NCBI RefSeq assembly: GCF_007988825.1
Contig: NZ_BJUW01000003.1
Coordinates: 264,431-328,430 of the forward strand
Reading direction: 5' to 3'
Length of the DNA: 64,000 bases
Origin: Microbacterium aerolatum
GTDB lineage: Bacteria; Actinomycetota; Actinomycetes; Actinomycetales; Microbacteriaceae
The notes below the pieces were generated by a model. It made no database searches. It saw only the letters and a list, made by a program, of their open reading frames with translations, and was not told where the DNA came from. Positions within the stretch are counted from its first letter, which is position 1. Every line of letters starts with the position of its first letter. Shown here piece after piece: positions 33,854-42,142 of this stretch. Made by a program: the position numbers and the translations under genes.

Positions 33854-34755
33854 TGCTGTACTCCCACACCCCGCCCGCCGAGAAGCGTCGTCTGTTCCGT
33901 GAGCGTCTCGCGACCGGCGAACTGCTGCGGTTCCCTGGTGCCTTCAACCCGCTGTCGGCGCGGCTCATCGAGCAGAAGGGCTTCGAGGGCGTCTACATCT
34001 CCGGCGCCGTGCTCTCTGCCGATCTGGGGCTGCCGGACATCGGACTGACCACCCTCACCGAGGTCGCCGGCCGAGGACAGCAGATCGCCCGGATGACCGA
34101 GCTGCCGGCGATCATCGACGCGGACACCGGATTCGGCGAGCCGATGAACGTCGCGCGCACGATCCAGACGCTGGAGGATGCCGGACTCGCCGGCGCCCAC
34201 ATCGAGGACCAGATCAACCCGAAGCGCTGCGGTCACCTCGACGGCAAGGCCGTCGTCGGTTCCGACACGGCGGTCAAGCGCATCCGCGCCGCCGTCGACG
34301 CCCGGCGCGACGAGAACTTCCTGATCATGGCGCGCACCGACATCGCCGCCGTCGACGGGCTCGAGGCCGCGAAGGACCGCGCGAAGGCGCTGGTGGATGC
34401 CGGCGCCGATGCGATCTTCCCCGAGGCGATGCGGTCGCTCGAGGAGTTCGCCGCGGTTCGGGATGCCGTCGACGTGCCGATCCTGGCCAACATGACCGAG
34501 TTCGGCAAGAGCGACCTGTTCTCGGTGGATCAGCTCCGCGATGTCGGAGTGAACATCGTCATCTGGCCGGTATCGATGCTGCGCATCGCGATGGGCGCGA
34601 CAGGCCGTGCGCTCGATACCCTGATCGATGAGGGCCACCTCACGAGCAAGCTCGGTGAGATGCAGCACCGCGCCGATCTCTACGACCTGATCGACTACGA
34701 GTCGTACAACCACTTCGACTCCGGGGTCTTCAACTTCACCATCACGAAGGAGTGA
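33853..34755 (+). CDS. prpB: Methylisocitrate lyase PrpB
   Basis: A 300-residue lyase that splits 2-methylisocitrate into pyruvate and succinate. The catalytic KRCGH motif is at residues 124-128, preceded by the metal-binding IIDADTGFG (aspartates 89 and 91). A PrpB-type tail (DRADLYDLIDYESY-like) follows. The start overlaps the prpD stop by one base and prpC begins two bases after its own stop codon. Confidence 0.96.
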   Translation: MLYSHTPPAEKRRLFRERLATGELLRFPGAFNPLSARLIEQKGFEGVYISGAVLSADLGLPDIGLTTLTEVAGRGQQIARMTELPAIIDADTGFGEPMNVARTIQTLEDAGLAGAHIEDQINPKRCGHLDGKAVVGSDTAVKRIRAAVDARRDENFLIMARTDIAAVDGLEAAKDRAKALVDAGADAIFPEAMRSLEEFAAVRDAVDVPILANMTEFGKSDLFSVDQLRDVGVNIVIWPVSMLRIAMGATGRALDTLIDEGHLTSKLGEMQHRADLYDLIDYESYNHFDSGVFNFTITKE

Positions 34756-34757
34756 GC

Positions 34758-35942
34758 ATGACCGACATCAAGAAGGGCCTTGCCGGAGTCGTCGCGGATG
34801 AGACGGCGATCAGCAAGGTCAACCCCGAGACGAACAGCCTGCTCTACCGGGGGTACCCGGTACAGGAGCTCGCGTCGACGCAGTCCTTCGAGGCGGTCGC
34901 GTACCTGCTCTGGCACGGCGAGCTTCCCACGGCTGCCGAGCTCGCCGAGTTTCGCAAGACCGAGCGCGCGAACCGCGCGCTCGCTCCCGAGGTGAAGGAT
35001 GCCATCGACCGGCTGCCGGTGGATTCACACCCGATGGACGAGGTGCGCACCGCGGTCAGCGTGATCGGCGCGATCGAGACGGCGGGCATCAGCAATGTCC
35101 TGGATGCCGTCGGTACGCCCGAGGAGAATCTCGAGCGCAGCCTGAAGCTGTTCGCCGCCCTGCCGGCGATCGTCGCGTACGGTCAGCGTCGCCGGCGCGG
35201 GCAGGAGGCCGTCGAGCCGCGCGACGACCTCGACTACGCCGCGAACTTCCTGTGGCTGACGTTCGGCGAGGAGCCGAATGCCGTCGTCGTGGATGCCTTC
35301 AACCGGTCGATGATCCTCTACGCGGAGCACTCGTTCAACGCGTCCACGTTCACGGCGCGCGTGATCACGTCCACGCTGAGTGACCTGTACTCGGCCGTCG
35401 TCGGTGCGATCGGTGCGCTGAAGGGCCCGCTGCACGGCGGAGCCAACGAGGCCGTCATGCATATCTTCGATGAGATCGGGGGCGCCGACGAGGTCGAGGG
35501 CTGGCTCGATGCCGCGCTCGCCGAGAAGCGCAAGATCATGGGGTTCGGCCACCGCGTCTACAAGCGCGGCGACTCGCGTGTGCCGACGATGAAGGCGGCG
35601 CTCGACACGCTCGTCGAGCACTACGACCGGCCGGACGTCGCTGAACTGTACGACAAGCTCGAGAGCGAGTTCGTCGAGCGGAAGGGCATCTACCCCAACC
35701 TCGACTACCCGTCGGGGCCCGCGTACAACCTGATCGGCTACGACACCCTTACGTTCACACCGCTGTTCGTGGCGGCACGCATCACCGGCTGGACCGCGCA
35801 CATCCTCGAGCAGCAGGCCTCGAACGCACTGATCCGCCCGCTGTCGGCGTACAACGGCGTGGACGAGCGGCACATCGCGGAGTACGAGCCGGACACGGCG
35901 GCCATTGATGTGCAGGAGCGGCCGGAGGAGGCGGCGGGCTGA
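34758..35942 (+). CDS. prpC: 2-methylcitrate synthase PrpC
   Basis: A 394-residue citrate-synthase-family enzyme condensing propionyl-CoA with oxaloacetate. The active-site histidines are in PLHGGANEAV and MGFGHRVYK, and the aspartate is near NLDYPSGPAYNLIG. The short length (under 400 residues) and position in a prp operon identify the methylcitrate rather than the larger type I citrate synthase. AAGGAG lies five bases before the ATG; a GTG six bases earlier is possible but less well spaced. The stop overlaps the thiolase start (TGATG). Confidence 0.95.
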   Translation: MTDIKKGLAGVVADETAISKVNPETNSLLYRGYPVQELASTQSFEAVAYLLWHGELPTAAELAEFRKTERANRALAPEVKDAIDRLPVDSHPMDEVRTAVSVIGAIETAGISNVLDAVGTPEENLERSLKLFAALPAIVAYGQRRRRGQEAVEPRDDLDYAANFLWLTFGEEPNAVVVDAFNRSMILYAEHSFNASTFTARVITSTLSDLYSAVVGAIGALKGPLHGGANEAVMHIFDEIGGADEVEGWLDAALAEKRKIMGFGHRVYKRGDSRVPTMKAALDTLVEHYDRPDVAELYDKLESEFVERKGIYPNLDYPSGPAYNLIGYDTLTFTPLFVAARITGWTAHILEQQASNALIRPLSAYNGVDERHIAEYEPDTAAIDVQERPEEAAG

Positions 35943-37126
35943 TGGCCGCGTCGCGGGACAAGGTCGCGATCGTCGCCGGCGCTCGCACTCCGGTCGGACG
36001 GTTTGGTGGCGCGTTCAAGGACACTCCCGCGCACGAACTGGGAGCTGCTGCTGCCGTTGAGGCGCTCAGGCGGTCGGGTATCGCTCCCGATCGCGTCGGC
36101 GAGGTCGTCATCGGCAACATCGGTCAGGTGGCCGGCGACGCGTATATCTCGCGTCGGATCGCGCTGGCGGCCGGGCTCGATGTGAACACTCCGGCGTTCA
36201 CGGTCAACCGGCTGTGCGGTTCGGGCCTGCAGGCGATCTGGTCGGCGGCGCAGGAGCTGTTGTGGGGCGGGATCGACGTCGCGGTCGCCGGCGGCGCCGA
36301 GAACATGACGCGGATGCCGTTCTACGACTTCAACGCGCGGTTCAACGACCGGCTCGGGCATCGTCAGCTCCTCGACGGCACGATCGCGATGCTCACCGAT
36401 CCGTTCACGAACAAGCACATGGGCACGACGGCGGAGAACGTGGCATCGCGGTTCTCGGTCTCGCGCCACGAGCAGGACGCTTTCGCGCTCGAATCCCAGC
36501 GCCGCGCTGCATCGGATGCCGCGCAAGCGGCCTTCGCGGAGGAGATCGTGCCCGTCACCACCTCCGGCCGCAAGCCGGTGGAAGTGTCGCGCGACGAACA
36601 CCCGCGCCCGGACACGACGCTGGAGACCCTCGGATCACTGCCGGCTGCATTCGCTGAGGGCGGCTCGGTCACGGCGGGAAACGCGTCCGGCATCAACGAC
36701 GGCGGAGCGGCGACGGTCCTGATGCGCGAAGCCGATGCACGTGCCGAGGGTGCACCGGTGCTCGCGACGATCGAGGCGGTGGCGACCGCGGCGTTGGAGC
36801 CGGAGATCATGGGCTACGCGCCGACGCTCGCGCTCAAGAAGCTCTTCACGAACACCGGGCTCACCCCCGCGGATGTGTCGACGATCGAGCTGAATGAGGC
36901 CTTCGCCTCGCAGGCGCTGGCGGTCATTCGGGATGCCGAGCTCGATCCCTCCCGCGTCAACCCGTACGGCGGCGCGATCGCGCTCGGACACCCGGTCGGC
37001 GCGACCGGTGCGATTCTGACCGTGCGCGCGGCGCTGACGCTGCAGCGGACCGGGAGAGAGTACGCGATCGCGACGATGTGCATCGGCGGAGGACAGGCGC
37101 TGGCTGCGCTGCTGAAGCGGGGCTGA
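35942..37126 (+). CDS. Acetyl-CoA C-acyltransferase (thiolase)
   Basis: A 394-residue thiolase. The nucleophilic cysteine is C92 (NRLCGSGLQ), the histidine is in LGHPVGATGA, and the second cysteine is in ATMCIGGGQ. It could cleave a 3-ketoacyl-CoA to acetyl-CoA, or propionyl-CoA plus acetyl-CoA from 2-methylacetoacetyl-CoA in isoleucine breakdown; the methylcitrate operon context makes a propionyl-CoA-producing role attractive, but that is inference. It is coupled to prpC by a one-base overlap and ends the operon. Confidence 0.93.
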   Translation: MAASRDKVAIVAGARTPVGRFGGAFKDTPAHELGAAAAVEALRRSGIAPDRVGEVVIGNIGQVAGDAYISRRIALAAGLDVNTPAFTVNRLCGSGLQAIWSAAQELLWGGIDVAVAGGAENMTRMPFYDFNARFNDRLGHRQLLDGTIAMLTDPFTNKHMGTTAENVASRFSVSRHEQDAFALESQRRAASDAAQAAFAEEIVPVTTSGRKPVEVSRDEHPRPDTTLETLGSLPAAFAEGGSVTAGNASGINDGGAATVLMREADARAEGAPVLATIEAVATAALEPEIMGYAPTLALKKLFTNTGLTPADVSTIELNEAFASQALAVIRDAELDPSRVNPYGGAIALGHPVGATGAILTVRAALTLQRTGREYAIATMCIGGGQALAALLKRG

Positions 37127-37199
37127 ATTTCGCCGTGTCGGGTCCGTCCGGGGCCGCACGCCGCAGCAGTGGATATCTCTCCAGGGGGCCAACCCCACG

Positions 37200-37222
37200 A
37201 ATCAGGGGGCCGATCCCCGATT
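37200..37222 (+). terminator. Possible terminator of the methylcitrate operon
   Basis: AATC-A-GGGG pairs with CCCC-GATT around a six-base loop, with one bulged base. There is no T-run and the stem is short, so this is a weak candidate in the 171-base gap between the thiolase and the secreted-protein gene. Confidence 0.3.
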
Positions 37223-37297
37223 GCACCCGCCGCCCTCCGGTAGAGAATCCCGGTGGGCCGTCACTGGAGACGACCCGTACCGAGATCGGAGACAGGC

Positions 37298-38389
37298 ATG
37301 CGCAGCACTCGAACATTCCTCGCGGCGGCAGCGGCCGTCGCGTTGGCGCTTTCACTCCCGGCCACCGCGTCGGCGGGCGAGGAACCGCCGATCCTGCAGG
37401 AATGGTCCTCGCAGCTCGGCGCCCCGTTCAGCATCGCGCTCGACGGCACCCGCGTTTACGTCGCCGACGGTGCGACGGGCACGATCGGCCAGCTGCAGCC
37501 CGACGGACAGATCGCGCCGCTCATCGAGGGCATCCCCGGTCTCACGGGACTGGCGATCCGTGGCGCGTCGATGGCGTGGGCGTCCTCCGTCGAAGACGGC
37601 TCCACCGAACCGCCGGTGATCCTGGAGAGCGGGCTGAACATCCGCGGACCCAAGGGCACGGTGACCTACGCCGATCTGCACGCCTACGAGGTCGCGAACA
37701 ACCCCGACGCGGGCAACTCGTACGGCATCACCGACCCGAACCCCTGCGTCGTCGACGCGACCGGCGGCGCTCCGCTCAGCTACACGGGCCTGATCGACGC
37801 GCACGCGTACAACGTCGCATCGTGGAAGGGCGAATGGCTGGTCGCCGATGCGGGCGCGAACGCGGTGATGCGGGTGACGGATTCGGGGCAGGTCAGCACG
37901 CTGGCCGTGCTGCCGCCGGTGCCCGTGACGCTCACGGCTGAGAGCGCCGGAATGCTCGGCCTTCCCGCGTGCGCGGCCGGTGACACCTACTACGTCGAAC
38001 CGGTGCCCACCGGCATCACCGTCGGCAGCGGTGGCGTGATCTATGTGACGACTCTGCCCGGTTTCCCGGGCGAGACCGCCTCGCAGGGGGCGCTATGGCA
38101 GGTGGGGACCGACGGGTCGGCGACCCAGATCGTCTCGGGACTCTCCGGACCGACCAGCGCAGCGGTCAAGGGCAGGGACGTCTACGTCGCCGAGCTGTTC
38201 GGCGCCGGGGTCACCCAGGTCACCGGCGGCACGGCGTCACCCTTTGCAGCGCTGAACGGTGCGGTCTCGGTCGCCGTGGCGTCGAACGGCACTGTGTGGG
38301 CGGCGACGATGGACCTCAGTGGAGGACCGGGCACGCTCGTCAGCATCGCAAAGGGCAAGGTGCACGTGAACGCTGCGCTCGTGCGCTGA
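37298..38389 (+). CDS. Secreted ScyD/ScyE-family beta-propeller protein
   Basis: A 363-residue exported protein. A Sec signal peptide covers residues 1-27 with a likely AxA cleavage at ATASA-GE. The mature part has repeated strands of NHL or propeller type (RVYVADGATGTIGQL, VYVAELFGAGVTQV), and the internal order matches the ScyD/ScyE family named for cyanobacterial scytonemin genes. In actinobacteria such proteins are common and of unknown function, probably extracellular binding proteins. GGAGAC precedes the chosen ATG. The gene stands alone. Confidence 0.85.
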   Translation: MRSTRTFLAAAAAVALALSLPATASAGEEPPILQEWSSQLGAPFSIALDGTRVYVADGATGTIGQLQPDGQIAPLIEGIPGLTGLAIRGASMAWASSVEDGSTEPPVILESGLNIRGPKGTVTYADLHAYEVANNPDAGNSYGITDPNPCVVDATGGAPLSYTGLIDAHAYNVASWKGEWLVADAGANAVMRVTDSGQVSTLAVLPPVPVTLTAESAGMLGLPACAAGDTYYVEPVPTGITVGSGGVIYVTTLPGFPGETASQGALWQVGTDGSATQIVSGLSGPTSAAVKGRDVYVAELFGAGVTQVTGGTASPFAALNGAVSVAVASNGTVWAATMDLSGGPGTLVSIAKGKVHVNAALVR

Positions 38390-38410
38390 CGCGGCATGCG
38401 CGGCACGGAG

Positions 38411-38440
38411 GGTCCCCGTCGACTCGATTCGGCGAGGATC
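38411..38440 (+). terminator. Hairpin terminator after the ScyD/ScyE gene
   Basis: 38411-38422 pairs with 38429-38440 over 12 positions with one mismatch and two G-T pairs, around a six-base loop (CTCGAT). Its sequence is clearly related to the better hairpin at 39825-39854 downstream of the next gene, including the CGATTCGGCG part. Confidence 0.6.
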
Positions 38441-38578
38441 TCTCCGGGCGCAAACAGCGGTTCTAACGCGGAGCGGATCGATGACATTTCGAGATGCCGA
38501 TGACGAAGTCGGCGTGCTCTCCCCTTGGTCGGCGAAACAGAACAGCGGCGGCGAGGTCACGTGTCTAGGCTGTGGGGC

Positions 38579-39787
38579 ATGCCACCCTCCGCCGGCTCTC
38601 CCGCGAACCGCACGCGCCCGCGCGATCGCAAGCGCCACATCCAGGAGGCTGCGGCTGCGGCGTTCTCCCGGAATGGCTATCACGTGGTCGGCATGCAGGA
38701 CATCGCGGATGCCGTCGGCATCTCGGCCCCGGCGCTGTATCGGCACTTCCCGAACAAGTACGCACTGTTCGTCACCACCGCGTTCGCACTCGTGCAGCAG
38801 CTGATCGAGGCGACCGATGAGGCCGCCGCGCAGCCTGTGGAGACCGCGACGGATGCCAGGGCGGCCCTGGACGAACTGCTCGACGCGGTGATCGCCACCA
38901 CCGTCGAACTGCGCGCGGTCGGCGGTATCTATCGCTGGGAGGGGCGCTACCTGGAGGCCGAGGATCGTGAGCGCCTGACCGCCCAGTTCCGGATGCTGCG
39001 CGAGAGGTTCGAAGAGCCGCACCGTATCTACCGGCCCGAGATCGACGAGGAGCAGCGCCGGCTGATCGTGCTCGCCTCCCTCAGCGTCGTCGCCAGCATC
39101 ACGGCACACCGCGCGGTGCTCGCCGCGCGCAGCCTGCGGGCGCTCCTCAAGGAGGCGGCGTGGCGCATGCTCGACGCCGACACGGCTGCCACCGCGTACT
39201 CGGGAGAGGGCGGAGACCTCATCGAACAGGTGGATTCCGGCACCGGCCGCCGCGCACAACTGCTCGACACCGCCGTGCGACTGTTCGCCGCCCGCGGATA
39301 CAACGAGGTCACCATCGAAGACCTCGCGGTGGAGGTCGACCTCACCCCATCCGGCGTCTACCGCCACTTCGATGGAAAGCCCGCCGTACTGCTGGCCGCC
39401 TGCGACCGCGCGGCCGTGGTGCTGGAGCGCGCGGTCCTTCGGGTGCGCGAGTCCTCGAGCACTCCTGAGGAGGCACTGCGGCGGCTGTGCCGGGCGTACG
39501 TCGACCACTCGTTCCGCAATCGGGCCCTCATGCGCGTGTACTTCTCGGAGCTCGGCAACCTCTCACCCGAGGACCAGCGGCGCCTGCGCGCCATGCAACG
39601 CGCGCACGTCGCGGACTGGACCGCGCTGCTGCAGTCGGTGCGTCCTGAACTCGGCGGACGAGAAGCCGCCGTGCTCGTGCACGCCGGCTTCAGCGTCATC
39701 ACCGACGAGATGCAACAGCTCACCGAGCGCGATGAGGCCGCAGCCGTGCGGCTCACCGCCCTCGTGGAGGCGCTGCTCGAAATTTGA
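38579..39787 (+). CDS. Tandem (double) TetR/AcrR regulator
   Basis: A 402-residue protein containing two complete TetR units. The first DNA-binding domain (about 18-62) reads FSRNGYHVVGMQDIADAVGI and ALYRHFPNKYAL; the second (about 222-268) reads FAARGYNEVTIEDLAVEVDL and GVYRHFDGKPAV. Each is followed by its own helical ligand-binding segment. Typical TetR proteins are half this length and act as dimers, so this may be a built-in dimer. A TAGGCT box lies close before the ATG. Tandem TetR proteins occur in actinobacteria, often near acyl-CoA genes; the target is unknown here. Confidence 0.86.
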   Translation: MPPSAGSPANRTRPRDRKRHIQEAAAAAFSRNGYHVVGMQDIADAVGISAPALYRHFPNKYALFVTTAFALVQQLIEATDEAAAQPVETATDARAALDELLDAVIATTVELRAVGGIYRWEGRYLEAEDRERLTAQFRMLRERFEEPHRIYRPEIDEEQRRLIVLASLSVVASITAHRAVLAARSLRALLKEAAWRMLDADTAATAYSGEGGDLIEQVDSGTGRRAQLLDTAVRLFAARGYNEVTIEDLAVEVDLTPSGVYRHFDGKPAVLLAACDRAAVVLERAVLRVRESSSTPEEALRRLCRAYVDHSFRNRALMRVYFSELGNLSPEDQRRLRAMQRAHVADWTALLQSVRPELGGREAAVLVHAGFSVITDEMQQLTERDEAAAVRLTALVEALLEI

Positions 39788-39824
39788 CCGCCCGGCGCGC
39801 AGCGTTTAACGGTTGAGAAGAGTG

Positions 39825-39854
39825 GACCCCCGCCGACCCGATTCGGCGGGGGTC
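39825..39854 (+). terminator. Strong hairpin terminator after the TetR gene
   Basis: A perfect 12-bp stem (39825-39836 with 39843-39854) has a CCCGAT loop and sits 37 bases after the TetR stop codon. A related but weaker hairpin lies upstream of the same gene at 38411-38440. Confidence 0.8.
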
Positions 39855-40080
39855 TCTCGGGAGCTGTGCTCACCGATGCGCGGAAAGTCCTGACTACCCG
39901 ATCCGGTCTGAGTTCTTCCGCGCAATTGCAGTTCTACGTGGGCCAGGTGACCGGATGGTGAACGCGCATCGAACGCGCGAAGTCGACTCGTCCTGCACAA
40001 CCAGTCGTGCGTGCGTGGCTTTCCACAGGTTCGCGGAACCTCGGGGGTGCCCGGGGCGGATGCCGTTCATGATCGTGGGC

Positions 40081-40524
40081 ATGACTGATACGAGCAATTC
40101 CCTGAGAGACCGAGTCCTCGACTGAGACGACGATCTGCGCGCGTTGGAACTGTTGCTGCAGCGTGCGAACCGGCGGCAGATGTGGCTGATGTTCATGGAC
40201 GATCGCAGGTGCCTCGGTGGTCCCCTCACGCCCACGGACGACTACCCGGAGGATCCGAACGAAGAAGTGGAGGTGGACGACCTCGGAGTCGTGACCGAGG
40301 CTCATGTGCTCTTGCATCGCGCCGGCATGCTTCGCGAGACAACCGGCAACGCGAGCGTGCTGTTCGCTTGGGAGCGGATCGGCGGCAGTGCCCTGAACGC
40401 AGCAGATCGCGTCTGGGCGCGGGCGATGGCGGAGCAAGCGCGGGCGCTGGATGTGCCTCTTCGTGCGCAGTTCATCGTGCATGCCCGAGGGGGTCGCCAG
40501 CTTCACCCCGATGACTATCTGTGA
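40081..40524 (+). pseudogene. Hypothetical gene interrupted by an in-frame TGA
   Basis: Starting at the ATG at 40081 the frame reads MTDTSNSLRDRVLD, then TGA (40123-40125), then continues in the same frame as DDDLRALELLLQRANRR to a stop at 40524. Protein-like composition on both sides (147 codons in total) suggests one gene with a nonsense change, plausibly from TGG (Trp). Initiation could also occur at the TTG at 40144, giving a 126-residue protein. The second half (an LFAWER strand, then ADRVWARAMAEQARALDVP) resembles small conserved actinobacterial proteins of unknown function. Confidence 0.6.
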
Positions 40525-40554
40525 GGTGTTTTCCTGGTGAGGCGAGAGATACAA

Positions 40555-40589
40555 GGATGCCCTAGTAAATGACGGGATGCCAGAGTAAA
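40555..40589 (+). promoter_or_regulatory. Direct repeat upstream of mmsA
   Basis: GGATGCCCTAGTAAA (40555-40569) and GGATGCCAGAGTAAA (40575-40589) are 13 of 15 identical and start exactly 20 bases apart, two helical turns, 42 bases before the mmsA start. They may be binding sites for an unidentified regulator. Part of each is the heptamer GGATGCC, which is common throughout the window. Confidence 0.4.
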
Positions 40590-40630
40590 GTGTTCATCGT
40601 GCCAAAGGGGTCGCGAAGGGACACAGCACA

Positions 40631-42133
40631 ATGACTCGGATAATTCCGCACTTCGTAGGCGGATCGCTCATCACTCCGAAGGATGGTCGCTTCGGCGACG
40701 TGTACGACCCGAGCACGGGCGCCGTGCAGGCGCGCGTGCCGCTCGCCTCAGAGGGTGAGGTCCGTCGTGTGATCGACGATGCGGCGGTGGCTCAGCCCGG
40801 ATGGGCGGCGACCAACCCGCAGAAGCGCGCCCGCGTGCTGATGCGCTTCCTCGATCTCGTGCACCGCGACATGGACGACCTCGCCCGCCTGCTCTCAAGC
40901 GAACATGGGAAGACCTTCGACGACGCCAAGGGCGACATCCAGCGCGGGCTCGAAGTCATCGAGTTCGCCGTCGGCGCCCCGCACCTGCTCAAGGGCGAAT
41001 TCTCCACCGAAGCCGGCACCGGCATCGACGTCTACTCGATGCGCCAGCCCCTCGGCGTCGTCGCAGGCATCACTCCGTTCAACTTCCCGGCGATGATCCC
41101 GCTGTGGAAAGCCGGGCCGGCGATCGCCGCAGGCAACGCCTTCGTGCTCAAGCCCAGCGAACGCGACCCCTCCGTGCCGGTGCGCCTGGCAGAGCTGTTC
41201 CTCGAGGCGGGGCTCCCGGCCGGCGTCTTCAACGTCGTCCACGGCGACAAGGAAGCCGTCGACACCCTGCTCACCGACGACCGGATCAAAGCCGTGGGCT
41301 TCGTCGGCTCCACGCCGATCGCTGAGTACATCTACACGACGGCGACAGCGCACGGCAAGCGCGCGCAGTGCTTCGGCGGCGCCAAGAACCACATGATCGT
41401 GATGCCGGATGCCGACCTCGAACAGGTCGCCGACGCGCTGATCGGTTCGGGGTACGGCTCGGCCGGAGAGCGCTGCATGGCGATCTCCGTGGCCGTTCCG
41501 GTCGGTGAGGAGACCGCCGACGCGCTCGCCGCGAAGCTGACCGAGCGGGTGGCGCAGCTGAAGGTCGGCCCGTCGCTCGCGGACGGCGTCGACTACGGAC
41601 CGCTCGTCAGCCGTGCGGCCGTGGAACGCGTCGAGGACTACATCCAGCAGGGCGTGGATGCCGGCGCCACTCTGCTCGCGGACGGTCGCGGCTTCGCGGT
41701 CGACGGGCACGAGGAGGGGTTCTATCTCGGCCCGACGCTGTTCGACCAGGTCACGACCGACATGTCGATCTATCGCGAGGAGATCTTCGGGCCGGTTCTC
41801 GTCATCGCACGTGCACACGACTACGAAGAGGCGCTGGCGATGGCATCCGATCACGAGTTCGGCAACGGCGTCGCGATCTTCACGCGCGACGGCGACGCCG
41901 CGCGGGACTTCACCGCCCGCGTGAACGTCGGCATGGTCGGGGTCAACGTGCCGATCCCGGTGCCGATCGCGTACTTCACGTTCGGTGGCTGGAAGAAGTC
42001 CGGCTTCGGCGACCTCAACCAGCACGGCGCCGACGCGTTCCGGTTCTACACGAAGACCAAGACGGTGACGAGCCGCTGGCCCGCGCACGGTGTGCGCGAG
42101 GGCGCAAGCTTCGTCATCCCGACCATGCACTAG
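40631..42133 (+). CDS. mmsA: Methylmalonate-semialdehyde dehydrogenase (CoA-acylating)
   Basis: A 500-residue aldehyde dehydrogenase that turns methylmalonate semialdehyde into propionyl-CoA in valine breakdown. The nucleophile is C282 in GSAGERCMAISVAV, a diagnostic context for MMSDH, and the nucleotide region reads ITPFNFPAMIPLWK with the typical FVGSTPIAEYIY. The C-terminal YFTFGGWKKSGFGDLNQHG is also family-specific. The usual catalytic glutamate is replaced in this subgroup by a segment around FGGAKNHMIV, as expected. It opens a four-gene valine/isobutyrate cluster. Confidence 0.95.
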   Translation: MTRIIPHFVGGSLITPKDGRFGDVYDPSTGAVQARVPLASEGEVRRVIDDAAVAQPGWAATNPQKRARVLMRFLDLVHRDMDDLARLLSSEHGKTFDDAKGDIQRGLEVIEFAVGAPHLLKGEFSTEAGTGIDVYSMRQPLGVVAGITPFNFPAMIPLWKAGPAIAAGNAFVLKPSERDPSVPVRLAELFLEAGLPAGVFNVVHGDKEAVDTLLTDDRIKAVGFVGSTPIAEYIYTTATAHGKRAQCFGGAKNHMIVMPDADLEQVADALIGSGYGSAGERCMAISVAVPVGEETADALAAKLTERVAQLKVGPSLADGVDYGPLVSRAAVERVEDYIQQGVDAGATLLADGRGFAVDGHEEGFYLGPTLFDQVTTDMSIYREEIFGPVLVIARAHDYEEALAMASDHEFGNGVAIFTRDGDAARDFTARVNVGMVGVNVPIPVPIAYFTFGGWKKSGFGDLNQHGADAFRFYTKTKTVTSRWPAHGVREGASFVIPTMH

Positions 42134-42142
42134 GGATCCCCG

